Origin: Dyella sp. C11
GTDB lineage: Bacteria > Pseudomonadota > Gammaproteobacteria > Xanthomonadales > Rhodanobacteraceae
Direction of reading: 5' to 3'
NCBI RefSeq assembly: GCF_003121485.1
Contig: NZ_QAVX01000002.1
Span: 124,001 to 188,000 of the forward strand
DNA: 64,000 nucleotides
The translations under genes were made by a program, and so were the position numbers. The notes below the pieces were generated by a model. The model worked only from the letters and a program-made list of their open reading frames with translations, was not told the origin of the DNA and searched no databases. This document shows, one piece after another, positions 1 to 9,127 of this stretch (positions are counted from its first letter, which is position 1; each line of letters opens with the position of its first letter).

Positions 1-76
1 CGCCGCCAAGACCACACGCGCAGGCTGATCACACGATTGACGCATAACGCGCGGACAGGCATCCGCGCGTGACCAC

Positions 77-766
77 TCAGGCCTTGCCCTGCTCCACCAG
101 CGTCAGGGCAACCTTGTCCCGCAGATACACCGGCAACGCATGCTCCGGCGCATCGGCACGACCGGCCGCAAACTCGCGTGCGGCCAGTTCCGCAATGTGG
201 CGCGCCTGCGGATAACGCGCGCCTTCCGCCGAACGCAGCTCGCCGGTCAGATGACCGCGCAACACCTGTTCGTACGTGCCCCAGCCCGATCCCACGACGT
301 GCCACGCAGGCGACGCGGAGAGGATCAGCGCATCCGGCAGACACACGCGCTCGGGGTCGAGCTCGACCACGCCGCCGTTGTCGTCGCGGCGATAGCTGGC
401 CGCATAGATCTCGCCCATGCGGGCGTCGATGACGGCGAGGATGGTGGCGTCGTCCTCGGGTGCCTCCAGCGCCAGCGCGGCGAGGGATGACACTGTCACC
501 ACGGGAACATCCAGCGCCAGCGCCATGCCTTGCGCCAGCGAGATGCCCAGCCGCACGCCGGTGAAAGCACCGGGGCCGCGTCCCACGGCAATGGCGTCCA
601 GCGCATGACGACCCAGGCCGGCTTCCGCCAGCAAGGCATCCGCCATGGGCAGCACCAGTTCGGCGTGGCGCCTGGGCGCGATTTCGCTGCGGGCAATGAC
701 TTCGTCGCCGTGGATCAGGGCAACGGAGCAGGCTTCGGTCGAGGTTTCGAGGGCAAGCAGGTTCAT
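77..766 (-). CDS. tsaB: tRNA threonylcarbamoyladenosine biosynthesis protein TsaB
   Basis: TsaB is the non-catalytic, actin-like partner of TsaD in the cytoplasmic complex that puts threonylcarbamoyl groups on A37 of ANN-decoding tRNAs. The 229-residue length is normal for the family. The N-terminus has the ASKHA-type start MNLLALETST and a glycine-rich GRGPGAFTGVRLG segment lies near residues 61-74, both typical of TsaB. The ATG at 766 overlaps the TGA of creD (763-765) as ATGA, so the gene is probably translationally coupled to creD. The 76 bases downstream of its stop show nothing recognisable. The identification is firm; the pairing with creD is unusual. Confidence 0.95.
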   Translation of the reverse strand: MNLLALETSTEACSVALIHGDEVIARSEIAPRRHAELVLPMADALLAEAGLGRHALDAIAVGRGPGAFTGVRLGISLAQGMALALDVPVVTVSSLAALALEAPEDDATILAVIDARMGEIYAASYRRDDNGGVVELDPERVCLPDALILSASPAWHVVGSGWGTYEQVLRGHLTGELRSAEGARYPQARHIAELAAREFAAGRADAPEHALPVYLRDKVALTLVEQGKA

Positions 767-2106
767 GGCTGCTCCATGATAGCCGGGCCGGCCGCGCCGG
801 GCATGCTTGCATACCAGTCGATGCGTCGCGTGAGGTACATCAGCAGCGCCACAGTGATCACCAGCACGATGGCACCAATCAGCAAGGCATACGCCTCGGC
901 CGCCAGCACGACGTAAAGCATGCCGTAAACCAGCGCCAGCGCACCGCCAAGCAATGCCCCTGCGCGACGCGCGCCAAGCACGGCCATCGCATAGCCGCCA
1001 ACAATCAGCACCACCGAAGCGGCCGCTATCGCGTAGGCACCACCAAAACCGATCTGCTCGGATAAGGCCAGCAACAACACGTAGAACGAAGTAAGCGCCG
1101 CACCCACCAGCAAATACTGCACGGGATGCACGCGCAGACGCTTGAGCACCTCGAACAAAAAGAACGCCACGAACGTCATGGTGATGAACAACAGCCCGTA
1201 TTTCCCGGCGCGCACATTGCGCTGATAGACGTCCACCGGCTGAAACAACGCGACGCCGAATGTCGATGCGCGCACGGCCTGCGAAAAATGTTCGTCACCG
1301 GCGTGCCCCGATTGCCCGAAGTTGCGATTGAGGTCGAGCAAGTGCCAGCGCGCGTGGAACCCGCTGGCATCCACGGAGCGCTCCAACGGCAGTGCCGCGC
1401 CGACGAAACTCGGATCGGGCCAGGGCGCTTGCGCTTTCACCTCGGTGCTTCGCGCCAGCGGCAGCCATTGCAACGACTGTGTGCCTGCAAGCCTCAGCTT
1501 GATGGAAAACTCGATGGGCCCAGAGCCAAGGCTGTCGAGATCGATCGGCACGGCTACTGTCGCCAGGTTGCCGGCAAACGTGGCCGTCGACGAGTTGAAG
1601 CGTTGCGGCTTGCCGTTGATCAACAGCTCGGAGACCTCCTGCAGGCCGCGCAGGTCGCTTATCACGAGGCGCAGCTCGGCCTTGCTGTCGAGCCAGCTGG
1701 CGCTGTCGCCCTGTTTCGCCTGTGCGATGTCCTCCGGCAGGAAGCGACCGTGCAACTGCACATTGGAGGCGAAGACGGGCGTCTCGTAGATGCCGAAGCG
1801 CCGCTTCTCGGCCGTCATGGTGGCGTCCGTGGCGACGGTGTCGGGCATCACATATGCCGTATCGCTGATCTCGCGCACGTCGTTGCTGGCGACGCTCACC
1901 TGCTGGCGCGTGGGAACCGCGAGCACCAATCCGCCAAATACCTGCTCACCGCCCCAACCCTGCGCAATCTGCGTGATAGCGGCCTGGCGCATGTCCTGCC
2001 GCTCTTCCACCAGCGACTGCACCCGCCACAACGGCAGCAGCATCACCAACGCAAGCAACCCCACGCCAAGCACCTTGGCGGTCCATCCTTTCATCCACTG
2101 TCCCAT
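763..2106 (-). CDS. creD: Inner membrane protein CreD (cell envelope integrity)
   Basis: This is a 447-residue CreD-family inner membrane protein. An N-terminal membrane segment (about residues 11-29) is followed by a large periplasmic domain of roughly 270 residues. The C-terminal third is a run of hydrophobic helices from about residue 305, beginning with the motif GKYGLLFITMTFVAFFLFE. In enterobacteria CreD is a target of the CreBC two-component system and affects envelope and beta-lactam phenotypes; the molecular role is unclear. No creB or creC homologue is present here, and the gene instead overlaps tsaB by four bases. An AAGGGAA sequence lies upstream of the chosen ATG; a second ATG four codons in is possible. 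Confidence 0.9.
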   Translation of the reverse strand: MGQWMKGWTAKVLGVGLLALVMLLPLWRVQSLVEERQDMRQAAITQIAQGWGGEQVFGGLVLAVPTRQQVSVASNDVREISDTAYVMPDTVATDATMTAEKRRFGIYETPVFASNVQLHGRFLPEDIAQAKQGDSASWLDSKAELRLVISDLRGLQEVSELLINGKPQRFNSSTATFAGNLATVAVPIDLDSLGSGPIEFSIKLRLAGTQSLQWLPLARSTEVKAQAPWPDPSFVGAALPLERSVDASGFHARWHLLDLNRNFGQSGHAGDEHFSQAVRASTFGVALFQPVDVYQRNVRAGKYGLLFITMTFVAFFLFEVLKRLRVHPVQYLLVGAALTSFYVLLLALSEQIGFGGAYAIAAASVVLIVGGYAMAVLGARRAGALLGGALALVYGMLYVVLAAEAYALLIGAIVLVITVALLMYLTRRIDWYASMPGAAGPAIMEQP

Positions 2107-2272
2107 GACCCGTTCCCTTGTGTCGGAGCGTGCATGAGAACCGACAGGCGAGCGAACAAACGGGCCATGTGCGGCCAGGATGGCAACGACTTGTGGCAGA
2201 GACCGGGCGGCGTTCGCGGCAGCATTGTCGTGAACGCTTCATGTCACCCGGCAATTTCGATGCCTGCGTGCG

Positions 2273-2641
2273 TTACGCCGGTGGCTGCCACAGTTCCACG
2301 CGATTGCCTTCGGGGTCCATGATCCAGCCGAAACGACCGAATTCGCTTTCATCGACGCGATCATCGACGGTCACGCCGTCGGCACGAAGCTGGGCGAGCA
2401 ACGCGTGCAAGTCATCCACGCGGAAATTCATCATGAAAGGCTGCGTGCTGGGTTCGAAATACTTGGTGTCCGCAGAGAACGGCGACCAGGCGATGTAGCC
2501 ATGGCGCGTGGCGTCATCCTCGAAACGCGCGCCACCCCATTTCTCGATATTCAATCCCAGATGTTTGCCATACCACGCGTTCAACGCCTTGGGGTCTTTC
2601 GCCTTGAAGAAAATGCCGCCGAAACCGATGACCTTCGCCAT
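2273..2641 (-). CDS. VOC-family (glyoxalase/bleomycin-resistance-like) protein
   Basis: A 122-residue single-domain vicinal-oxygen-chelate protein. It starts MAKVIGFGGIFFKAKDP and ends with the typical VOC tail DPEGNRVELWQPP. Such proteins fold as paired beta-alpha-beta-beta-beta modules that usually bind a metal and act on small molecules; the substrate cannot be told from sequence. The frame stays open further upstream, but the ATG at 2641 is preceded by a strong GGGGAGGG ribosome-binding site and begins the conserved domain. It lies 76 bases downstream of yoaA on the same strand and may be co-transcribed. Confidence 0.85.
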   Translation of the reverse strand: MAKVIGFGGIFFKAKDPKALNAWYGKHLGLNIEKWGGARFEDDATRHGYIAWSPFSADTKYFEPSTQPFMMNFRVDDLHALLAQLRADGVTVDDRVDESEFGRFGWIMDPEGNRVELWQPPA

Positions 2642-2717
2642 GTGTGCGCCCTCCCCGCCAAAGTGATTGACGTATCCTCCGGCAGTCCGGCGCTGGAAAC
2701 CAGTGCCGGCCGAAGAG

Positions 2718-4652
2718 TCAGGCCGGCGCGGAAATTTCGTCGTCGAAGAAGGCCTGCACCTGCGCGAGTTCTTTCGTTCGCGGCATGGCTGGCAGGCTGT
2801 TGAGGAACAGTCGCCCATAGCCTTTGGTCGTCAGGCGCGGATCGCACAGCACGAGCACGCCGCGATCGTGCACATCGCGGATCAGGCGCCCCGCACCCTG
2901 TTTCAGCGCGATCACTGCGCTGGGCACCTGCCAGCCCATGAAGGGATTGATGCCCGACTGTTCCAGCGCTTCCAGCCGCGCCTGCAATACGGGATCGTCC
3001 GGCGACGCGAAGGGCAGCTTGTCGATCACCACCACGCTCAGGGCTTCGCCGGCAACGTCCACACCTTCCCAGAAGCTCGCCGCACCCAACAGTACGCCGT
3101 GTCCACTGGCACGAAACTCCTCCAGCAGCCGATGGCGCGGCGCCGTACCCTGCACGAACAAAGGCCACGGCACGCGCTCCTGCAACAGGTCGGCCGCGCG
3201 ACGCAGCGCGCGGTGCGAGGTGAACAACAGGAAGGCCCGTCCATGCGAGGCATGCAGCACGGGAAGCACCGCCTCGATCACGCGGTCGGTGTAATCGCGC
3301 GCAGAGGGATCAGGCAGGCCGGCGGGCAAGTAGCAAAGCGCCTGCTTGCCATAGTCGAAGGGGCTTTCCACGTGCAGCGTCTGCGGATCGTCCAGACCGA
3401 GCTGACGGGCGAAATGGTTGAAACTGGATGACACGGACAGCGTGGCGGACGTATAGATCCAGGCGGCCTGCGTCTGTTCGCGCATCGCACGCAAGGGAGC
3501 GGCGAGGTCCAAGGGGGTCGCATGCAACGCGAAGCCTCGCGGAAACAACTCGTACCAGCGTACATCGCGTTCGCTCTCGCGCTCGGCGATGCGATCGAGT
3601 CGCTCGCTCAGCAAGGCTGCGCGCTCATGGGCGTTGGCAAAACCGCGCGAACGTTCCGCCTGCGAGGCCAGTACGTCAGTCAATGCGGCAAGGACTTCAC
3701 GCACATCGTTCAGCGCGCTGTTGATGGATGCCTGCAGCTCCAGCTGATGGAACGGCCCGCGCTCGGGCAATGCGTCCATCGCCAGTCGCAATTTGCGCAC
3801 GGCATCCTGCAAGGCTTCGACCGGCTCCAGCACCAGGCCGATGGCACCGGTGACACCATTGCATTCGCTCAGGCTGTCCTGCGCAAGATCCGTGAGTTGT
3901 CGCGCACTGATGCTTTGCGAGAAGAATTGCCCGGCCAACTCGGGAATCTGATGGGCCTCATCCAGGATGAAGGCGCTGGCACCCGGCAGGATCTCGCCAA
4001 AGCCTTCCTGCTTGAGTGCCAGATCCGCGAACAGCAGGTGATGGTTCACCACGACAAGGTCCGCTTCCTGTGCGTCGCGACGCGCCTTGATCACATGGCA
4101 GTCGTCGTAGAACGGACATTCCACGCCCAGGCAGTTTTCCGGCGTGGACGTCACGCGCGGCCACAGCGGCGATTCCTCAGGCACTTCGGCCAGTTCCATG
4201 CGGTCGCCACGCTTGGTGCGCGCCGACCACGCCCGAATCGCCGCGAGCTGCGATGCCTGCGTGCGATCGAAGGTGGCGCCCTCACGCACCGTCTGGTCCA
4301 GGCGATACAGGCACAGGTAGTTGGAGCGGCCTTTCAACAGTGCCGTCTTGAGTCGCGCATCGAGTACCGAGCGCACCCGCGGCAGATCTCGGAAATAGAG
4401 CTGGTCCTGCAGGGCCTTGGTACCCGTGGACACGATGACGCGCTCGCCCGACAGCAACGCCGGCACCAGGTACGCAAAGGTCTTGCCGGTGCCCGTGCCG
4501 GCCTCGGCAATCAGTGTTTCGCGCTCGGCGATAGCGTGCTGCACCGCCCGCGCCATCTCCTGCTGAGCGGCGCGTGGAGCGAAATTGGGCAGCTCGCGGG
4601 CAAAGGGGCCTTCCGTGCCCAGCAGCGCGGCAACATCCTCGTGATCAATCAT
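2718..4652 (-). CDS. yoaA: ATP-dependent DNA helicase YoaA (DinG/XPD family)
   Basis: A 644-residue superfamily 2 Fe-S helicase of the DinG/YoaA type. Visible parts are Walker A (AEAGTGTGKT, about residues 50-59), an iron-sulfur domain with the spaced cysteines of SNYLC and ENCLGVECPFYDDC, the DEAH-like box ILDEAHQ, and the C-terminal motifs FWEGVDV and QGAGRLIR. In E. coli YoaA works with the HolC subunit of DNA polymerase III in tolerance of replication damage. The lack of a DinG-type extended C-terminus and the length favour YoaA over DinG. I see no LexA-type box upstream of the ATG at 4652. Confidence 0.9.
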   Translation of the reverse strand: MIDHEDVAALLGTEGPFARELPNFAPRAAQQEMARAVQHAIAERETLIAEAGTGTGKTFAYLVPALLSGERVIVSTGTKALQDQLYFRDLPRVRSVLDARLKTALLKGRSNYLCLYRLDQTVREGATFDRTQASQLAAIRAWSARTKRGDRMELAEVPEESPLWPRVTSTPENCLGVECPFYDDCHVIKARRDAQEADLVVVNHHLLFADLALKQEGFGEILPGASAFILDEAHQIPELAGQFFSQSISARQLTDLAQDSLSECNGVTGAIGLVLEPVEALQDAVRKLRLAMDALPERGPFHQLELQASINSALNDVREVLAALTDVLASQAERSRGFANAHERAALLSERLDRIAERESERDVRWYELFPRGFALHATPLDLAAPLRAMREQTQAAWIYTSATLSVSSSFNHFARQLGLDDPQTLHVESPFDYGKQALCYLPAGLPDPSARDYTDRVIEAVLPVLHASHGRAFLLFTSHRALRRAADLLQERVPWPLFVQGTAPRHRLLEEFRASGHGVLLGAASFWEGVDVAGEALSVVVIDKLPFASPDDPVLQARLEALEQSGINPFMGWQVPSAVIALKQGAGRLIRDVHDRGVLVLCDPRLTTKGYGRLFLNSLPAMPRTKELAQVQAFFDDEISAPA

Positions 4653-4727
4653 TTGTGAAGTATCGCCGACCCGGTGGGCAACCGCGAATGCTCTAGACTC
4701 CGGCTATTCCACCGCTGGAGTCTTGCC

Positions 4728-5105
4728 ATGTCTTCACGGATCACCGGCATCGGCCAGGTCGCCGTCACCGTCAGCGATGTCGACGCCGCGCTGTCGTTCT
4801 ATCGCGACATTCTGGAACTGCCCTTTCTGTTCCGTCCGGCAACCAACCTGGCGTTTCTCGACGCCGGCGGCGTGCGGCTGATGCTGTCCACACCGCAAGG
4901 CCACGGCAGCGTGGGCGGCAATTCCATCATCTACTTCAAGGTGGCGGACATCGAAACCGTGTTCCGCTCGCTGCTGGATCACGGTGCGGTGGGCGAGCGG
5001 GAACCGCAGGCGACGGCCGAGCTTTCCGACCACACGCTGTGGCTGGCGTTCCTGCGCGATCCGGATGGCAACCTGGTGGGGTTGATGGAAGAGCGGCGGC
5101 GCTGA
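4728..5105 (+). CDS. VOC-family protein
   Basis: A 125-residue glyoxalase/bleomycin-resistance-like protein, transcribed divergently from yoaA. The domain begins ITGIGQVAVTVSDVDAALSF and closes with LRDPDGNLVGLMEE, the usual last metal-ligand strand of the VOC fold. The frame is open further upstream, but the ATG at 4728 starts the conserved domain and follows CTGGAG at a suitable distance. It is only distantly related to the VOC protein at 2273-2641. The substrate is unknown. Confidence 0.82.
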   Translation: MSSRITGIGQVAVTVSDVDAALSFYRDILELPFLFRPATNLAFLDAGGVRLMLSTPQGHGSVGGNSIIYFKVADIETVFRSLLDHGAVGEREPQATAELSDHTLWLAFLRDPDGNLVGLMEERRR

Positions 5106-5124
5106 GGCAAGCCGCCTTACCACT

Positions 5125-5264
5125 GTAGGAGCGCACTTGTGCGCGACCCGGTGCGCGCCTTCGTCTCGATCCACCGTTTCTCCCGAACAGCGCCCGAGAG
5201 ATGGTCGCATTCTTGGAATTGAGGCTTGACCTCACCCTCCGGTCGCGCACAAGTGCGCTCCTAC
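5125..5264 (+). repeat. REP doublet (REPIN-like inverted pair)
   Basis: Two 23-base units face each other at 5125-5147 and 5242-5264, about 94 bases apart. The unit begins GTAGGAGCGC and ends GCGCGAC, with an imperfect internal palindrome around ACTTGT. The arrangement matches the REP doublets common in Pseudomonas and Xanthomonadales genomes. It lies between the convergent VOC gene and the TPR lipoprotein gene, where it could fold into a transcript end. The same unit recurs four times at 57591-57881. Confidence 0.9.
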
Positions 5265-5276
5265 AAAAAGCCGTGG

Positions 5277-5804
5277 TCAGTAGCGCTGCATGCCTTCCAC
5301 GTGGCACTGCGCCACGCTCTTGGTGGCGTCGGCCGCGCCGGCATCGTCACCGGCATGGCGGCGCAGTTCGGCAATGGTCTGCCAGTTGCGCGCGCACAGC
5401 GGCCCCAGGCGCGGGCCCAGCTCCCATGAGCGATGCGCGAGCTTCTCGGCGCTGGCGTAATCCTTCAGGCGAATGGCCACTTCGGCGCGGTCCTGCAACA
5501 GATCCGGCGAATCAGGGCTGATCTTCAGCGCCTGATCCAGCTTGACCGCCGCGTCGTTGTACTTGCCCACGCGCAGATCACCTTCTGCAGCATCCTGCAG
5601 CGCAGCCACGCCGGGGTCGCGCAAGGGATTCACGTCGATCACCGACTTTTCCTTGTCACCCGCCGCATGGATGGACGACACCATCTGGTCATCGGACACC
5701 GTGGGGCGCGTCGCCTGCACGGGTGCCGGCGGCTGGGTGCAGGCAGCCAGCATCACGGCGAGCGACAAGGGAGCGGCGGAATAACGAAGGGCGCGACGAA
5801 GCAT
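5277..5804 (-). CDS. TPR-containing lipoprotein
   Basis: A lipoprotein of about 175 residues. The signal peptide ends in a lipobox (VMLAAC) about 20 residues in, so it should be lipidated and exported. After a linker, residues about 65-140 form tetratricopeptide-like helices (GDLRVGKYNDAAVKLDQAL and following). It directly follows mrcB: the TGA of mrcB is at 5807-5809 and the chosen ATG is at 5804. A TTG at 5810 overlapping that stop is the alternative start. The tight arrangement suggests it serves PBP1b, for example as an outer-membrane-anchored partner comparable in position, not in sequence, to LpoB. That role is inferred from context only. Confidence 0.85.
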   Translation of the reverse strand: MLRRALRYSAAPLSLAVMLAACTQPPAPVQATRPTVSDDQMVSSIHAAGDKEKSVIDVNPLRDPGVAALQDAAEGDLRVGKYNDAAVKLDQALKISPDSPDLLQDRAEVAIRLKDYASAEKLAHRSWELGPRLGPLCARNWQTIAELRRHAGDDAGAADATKSVAQCHVEGMQRY

Positions 5805-5806
5805 GA

Positions 5807-8125
5807 TCAATCCCGGCTGGGGGCGGTGGAGGACGACGCGGGGGACGCGTCACCGCCGCTGAAGAAATTACCGACGTGCTGCCAGAAGCAGCCCTCGGCA
5901 TCCTGTGACAGTGTACCGGCGACCACCGGCACCTGCCGCGCTCCTTCGCAGCCCTCTTCCGAACGCTTGCCATCGGATGTATTGATCCAGGCCATCTCCA
6001 GGCCTTCGCCCGGCGTTGCCGAAAGCGGACGCGTGGGCAGCTTCTTGAACAGCTCCTGCCACGCACGCAGGCTGCCCGTGGCGCCATAGAGGCCGCTGGG
6101 CTTGTTGTCGTCGCGGCCCATCCAGAACACCGCGAGATGTTCACCGGTGAAACCGGCAAACCAGCTGTCGCGCATGTCGTTGCTGGTGCCGGTCTTGCCG
6201 GCGGCATTGAGGTACGCGAGGCCGGAGTTGCCGATGGACGCCGCCGTGCCCGAGCGCGTCACCTGCTGCATGGCCCACGTCACCAGGCGCACGGCGGGCT
6301 GGTATTCGCCGCCACCGGTTTTCACCTCGTAGCGCTTGACGGTCTGACCGCGCGCATCCACCACGCCACGCACCGCCAGCAGGGGCAGCGCATGACCATC
6401 CGCGGCGATGTACTGGTAAAGCTGCGTGGCCTGCAGCGGCGACATGTCCACGGCACCGATCAGCAGCGACGGACTTGGGTTCACGTTGGTGAGGCCGAAC
6501 GATTCCAGGAACGCCTTGATGCGCGACACGCCCACGTTCATGCCGAGGTTGATGGTGGCGAGGTTCCATGAATGCACCAGCGCATCCACCATCGGCACCG
6601 AACCGTGCACGTCGCCCTCGTCGTTCTTGGGCGTCCAGAAGCTGCCATCGGGCTGGCGCAGGCTGATCGGCGAATCTTCCACCGGGCTGGCAAGGTTCCA
6701 GCGTTCCGGATTCGTCAGTGCCACCAGGTACACCAGCGGCTTCACCAGCGAACCGATCTGGCGACGCGCATCCAGCGCGCGATTGAAGCCCTGGTCACCC
6801 GGCACCTTGCTGCCCACGATGGCAAGCACCGCACCGGTCTGCGCTTCCGTGATCACTGCGGCCGCCTGCGCGGCATCACCGCGCTTGCCCAGGCCGTTCA
6901 TGGTGGTGGTGATCGCCTGCTCGGCGTACACCTGCGCTGCCGGATCGAGCGTGGTGAAGATGCTCAGGTTTCCGTTGGAAAGCGTGTCGTCGTCGAAGTC
7001 GTTGGTGATCTGCACGCGCACCAGGTCCATGAAGGCCGGGAAGCGGTTGTGCGGCAGCTGGCCGTTGGTGACGATGCCCAGCGGCGTGGCCTTGTATCCC
7101 TTCGCTTCATCGGCGCTGATCAAACCCGTTTCCACGAACTGGTCGAGCACCAGGTTGCGGCGCGACATCGCGCGATCCGGGTAACGGCGCGGGTCGTAGT
7201 AACTCGGACCCTTCACCATGCCGATCAGCAGCGCCATCTCCTGCGGCTTGAGGTCTTCCATGCGGCGGCCGAAATAGAACTCCGACGCGGCGGCAAAACC
7301 GTGTACGGCCTGACTGCCCTGCTGGCCGAGGAACACTTCGTTGACATAGGCCTCGAGAATGCGGCTCTTGTCGTAGTGCGCTTCGATGAGGATGGACATC
7401 AGCGCTTCGTTGAACTTGCGGCTGAAGTTCTGCTCACGATCGAGGAACAGGTTGCGCACCAGCTGCTGCGTGAGCGTGGAGCCGCCCTGCACCGTATGAC
7501 CCGCGCGCAGGTTGGCGAACGAGGCGCGCGCAATGGCCGTGAGGTCGATGCCGAAGTGATGCTTGAAGTCGCGGTCTTCCACCGCCTGCAATCCGTTCAA
7601 CAGCAACGGCGGCACGTCGGTAAGGCGCACGATACGGCGCTCTTCCTGCTGCGATCCGTACACGGTGGCAATACGCGCCGGGTCCAGATGCGTGGTGTCG
7701 ATGGGCTTGCCGCTGACCGCATCCTTCACATTCGCGACCTGGCCCTTGCCCAGCGCAACACGGATGCGCTTGGGCAGTTCACCACCATCCGGACCGGCAT
7801 AGCCGCGCGAGGCTATGGTGTAGGTGCTGCCTTCCTTCGCCCAGGTGCCCGCCACGTCGGCGCGGCCATCGTTGCTGTAGCCCGCGAAGGTCAGCTCCAG
7901 TTCCAGCGCGTTCGGCGTCATGGGCGTGCCGGCCGACAAGGCCAGCGGTCGCGCGTAGATGCGCGTGGGCACGGCGAACACCAGATCGTTGAAGCGATCC
8001 TGCACGCGCTTGTTCAGCACCATCGTGTACGGCAGCACAAAGCCGAACAGCAGTCCCATGCAGACCCAGAACGGAATGCGGATCCAGGGCCAGACGGCGC
8101 TGAAGATCGTGCGAAGACGGGTCAT
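5807..8125 (-). CDS. mrcB: Penicillin-binding protein 1B, bifunctional transglycosylase/transpeptidase
   Basis: A 772-residue class A PBP that polymerises and cross-links peptidoglycan at the inner membrane. A short cytoplasmic end and one membrane helix (about residues 17-36) are followed by a UB2H-like region. The GT51 domain has the catalytic EDRDFKHHFGID and the GGSTLTQQLVRN motif. The transpeptidase domain has the nucleophile motif SLVK (in RRQIGSLVKPLVYL), SWN as the SxN box, and KTGTSND. The UB2H region identifies PBP1B rather than PBP1A. A TTG at 8134 is an alternative start; the ATG at 8125 was preferred. A lipoprotein gene follows directly. Confidence 0.95.
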   Translation of the reverse strand: MTRLRTIFSAVWPWIRIPFWVCMGLLFGFVLPYTMVLNKRVQDRFNDLVFAVPTRIYARPLALSAGTPMTPNALELELTFAGYSNDGRADVAGTWAKEGSTYTIASRGYAGPDGGELPKRIRVALGKGQVANVKDAVSGKPIDTTHLDPARIATVYGSQQEERRIVRLTDVPPLLLNGLQAVEDRDFKHHFGIDLTAIARASFANLRAGHTVQGGSTLTQQLVRNLFLDREQNFSRKFNEALMSILIEAHYDKSRILEAYVNEVFLGQQGSQAVHGFAAASEFYFGRRMEDLKPQEMALLIGMVKGPSYYDPRRYPDRAMSRRNLVLDQFVETGLISADEAKGYKATPLGIVTNGQLPHNRFPAFMDLVRVQITNDFDDDTLSNGNLSIFTTLDPAAQVYAEQAITTTMNGLGKRGDAAQAAAVITEAQTGAVLAIVGSKVPGDQGFNRALDARRQIGSLVKPLVYLVALTNPERWNLASPVEDSPISLRQPDGSFWTPKNDEGDVHGSVPMVDALVHSWNLATINLGMNVGVSRIKAFLESFGLTNVNPSPSLLIGAVDMSPLQATQLYQYIAADGHALPLLAVRGVVDARGQTVKRYEVKTGGGEYQPAVRLVTWAMQQVTRSGTAASIGNSGLAYLNAAGKTGTSNDMRDSWFAGFTGEHLAVFWMGRDDNKPSGLYGATGSLRAWQELFKKLPTRPLSATPGEGLEMAWINTSDGKRSEEGCEGARQVPVVAGTLSQDAEGCFWQHVGNFFSGGDASPASSSTAPSRD

Positions 8126-8271
8126 GAAGTCCAAGTAGGCGGAATCCTGAACAGGAAGGCTCGGGGATCATAGGGCCTGCTTCCCAGCGGGCATCTGAAC
8201 GCAGGCCGGCGCTTGTGGCGCGGATCGGGCGTGGATGAGGCACGCCCGGGGCCCTCTGACGGAAACGCCGC

Positions 8272-9117
8272 TCAGAGCGGCGGTTGCGGCACCCAGCAGG
8301 CTGCGTCGGGCCGGAACGGACGGGGCGACACGCCCAGCAGGCGGCGCAGTTCGTCGTTGTCGGCCACCAGATCCGCTTCCAGGCGGGTCAACGGTCCGCG
8401 CAGGCGAGGCACCGCCGTGCGCCCGAACCGCAGCAACGCCGCGGGAATGGGCACGGGCAAGGTGGGAGTGGTGAGGCTTTCGCGCACGCGGGCAAACATC
8501 TCACCTGCGGTGAGTCGTTCTCCGCCACCCAATGGAAGAATGCGGCCCGCCGAGGCCGGCTGGTCCATCGCCGCCACCACCGCCGCCGCGATGTCGTCGG
8601 CATGCACGGGCTGGCGCAGACCACGCCCCGCCGGCAGCGGAAACACGTGCAAGCGACTGGCCCGCTGCGCGATGGGCGTCAGGCTTTTGTCGATACCGGC
8701 ACCGTAGATGATGGTGGGCCGAAAAATGGTCCACGGCATGTTTTTGGCGTCACAGGCGGCGGCGACGGCGCTTTCGCCATCGCGCAACATCTGCGAAAGC
8801 GCACGCTCGGCAGGTACATCCGACGCCTGCTTCGATTCGGCGCTCATCGAACTGGTGGCGATGACACGCGTTGACGAAGGCAAACGTGTAGAAGCCAGCC
8901 ACTCGGCGAACGTCTTCAACGGGCCGAAGCTGATCACCGCCGAGGGCTGCCCCACGTCAGGTACCTCCCCCGGCAACTCGCCCTGCAACCAGGCCACGCC
9001 GGCCTGCGCGGGACGCGGCTTGCGGCTCAGCGCCAGCACCGATTCACCACGCGCACGAAGACGCGGCAGCAGGAAGTGGCCAATCTGACTGCTGGCCCCG
9101 AACACGACGATGGACAT
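8272..9117 (-). CDS. NAD(P)-dependent epimerase/dehydratase-like protein (atypical SDR)
   Basis: A 281-residue Rossmann-fold protein. The nucleotide-binding glycine motif is GASSQIG at residues 8-14. The segment TRVIATSSMSAESK replaces the usual TSS...YxxxK active-site pattern of extended SDRs, so catalytic chemistry is uncertain. A RPTIIYGAG motif and a QPVHADDIA segment further in are typical of NAD-dependent epimerases and NmrA-like proteins. It ends ten bases from the start of the 3' end of the TPR gene that precedes it on the same strand, so the two are probably co-transcribed. The substrate is unknown. Confidence 0.82.
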   Translation of the reverse strand: MSIVVFGASSQIGHFLLPRLRARGESVLALSRKPRPAQAGVAWLQGELPGEVPDVGQPSAVISFGPLKTFAEWLASTRLPSSTRVIATSSMSAESKQASDVPAERALSQMLRDGESAVAAACDAKNMPWTIFRPTIIYGAGIDKSLTPIAQRASRLHVFPLPAGRGLRQPVHADDIAAAVVAAMDQPASAGRILPLGGGERLTAGEMFARVRESLTTPTLPVPIPAALLRFGRTAVPRLRGPLTRLEADLVADNDELRRLLGVSPRPFRPDAACWVPQPPL

Positions 9118-9127
9118 GCCGTTGTCC

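Noticed and set aside
4653-4727. A LexA box before yoaA
   Set aside because: No CTGT-N8-ACAG pattern is present in the short divergent region.
8272-9117. A UDP-sugar epimerase of cell-envelope synthesis
   Set aside because: The YxxxK active-site pattern is not visible, so only a general epimerase-like call is supported.
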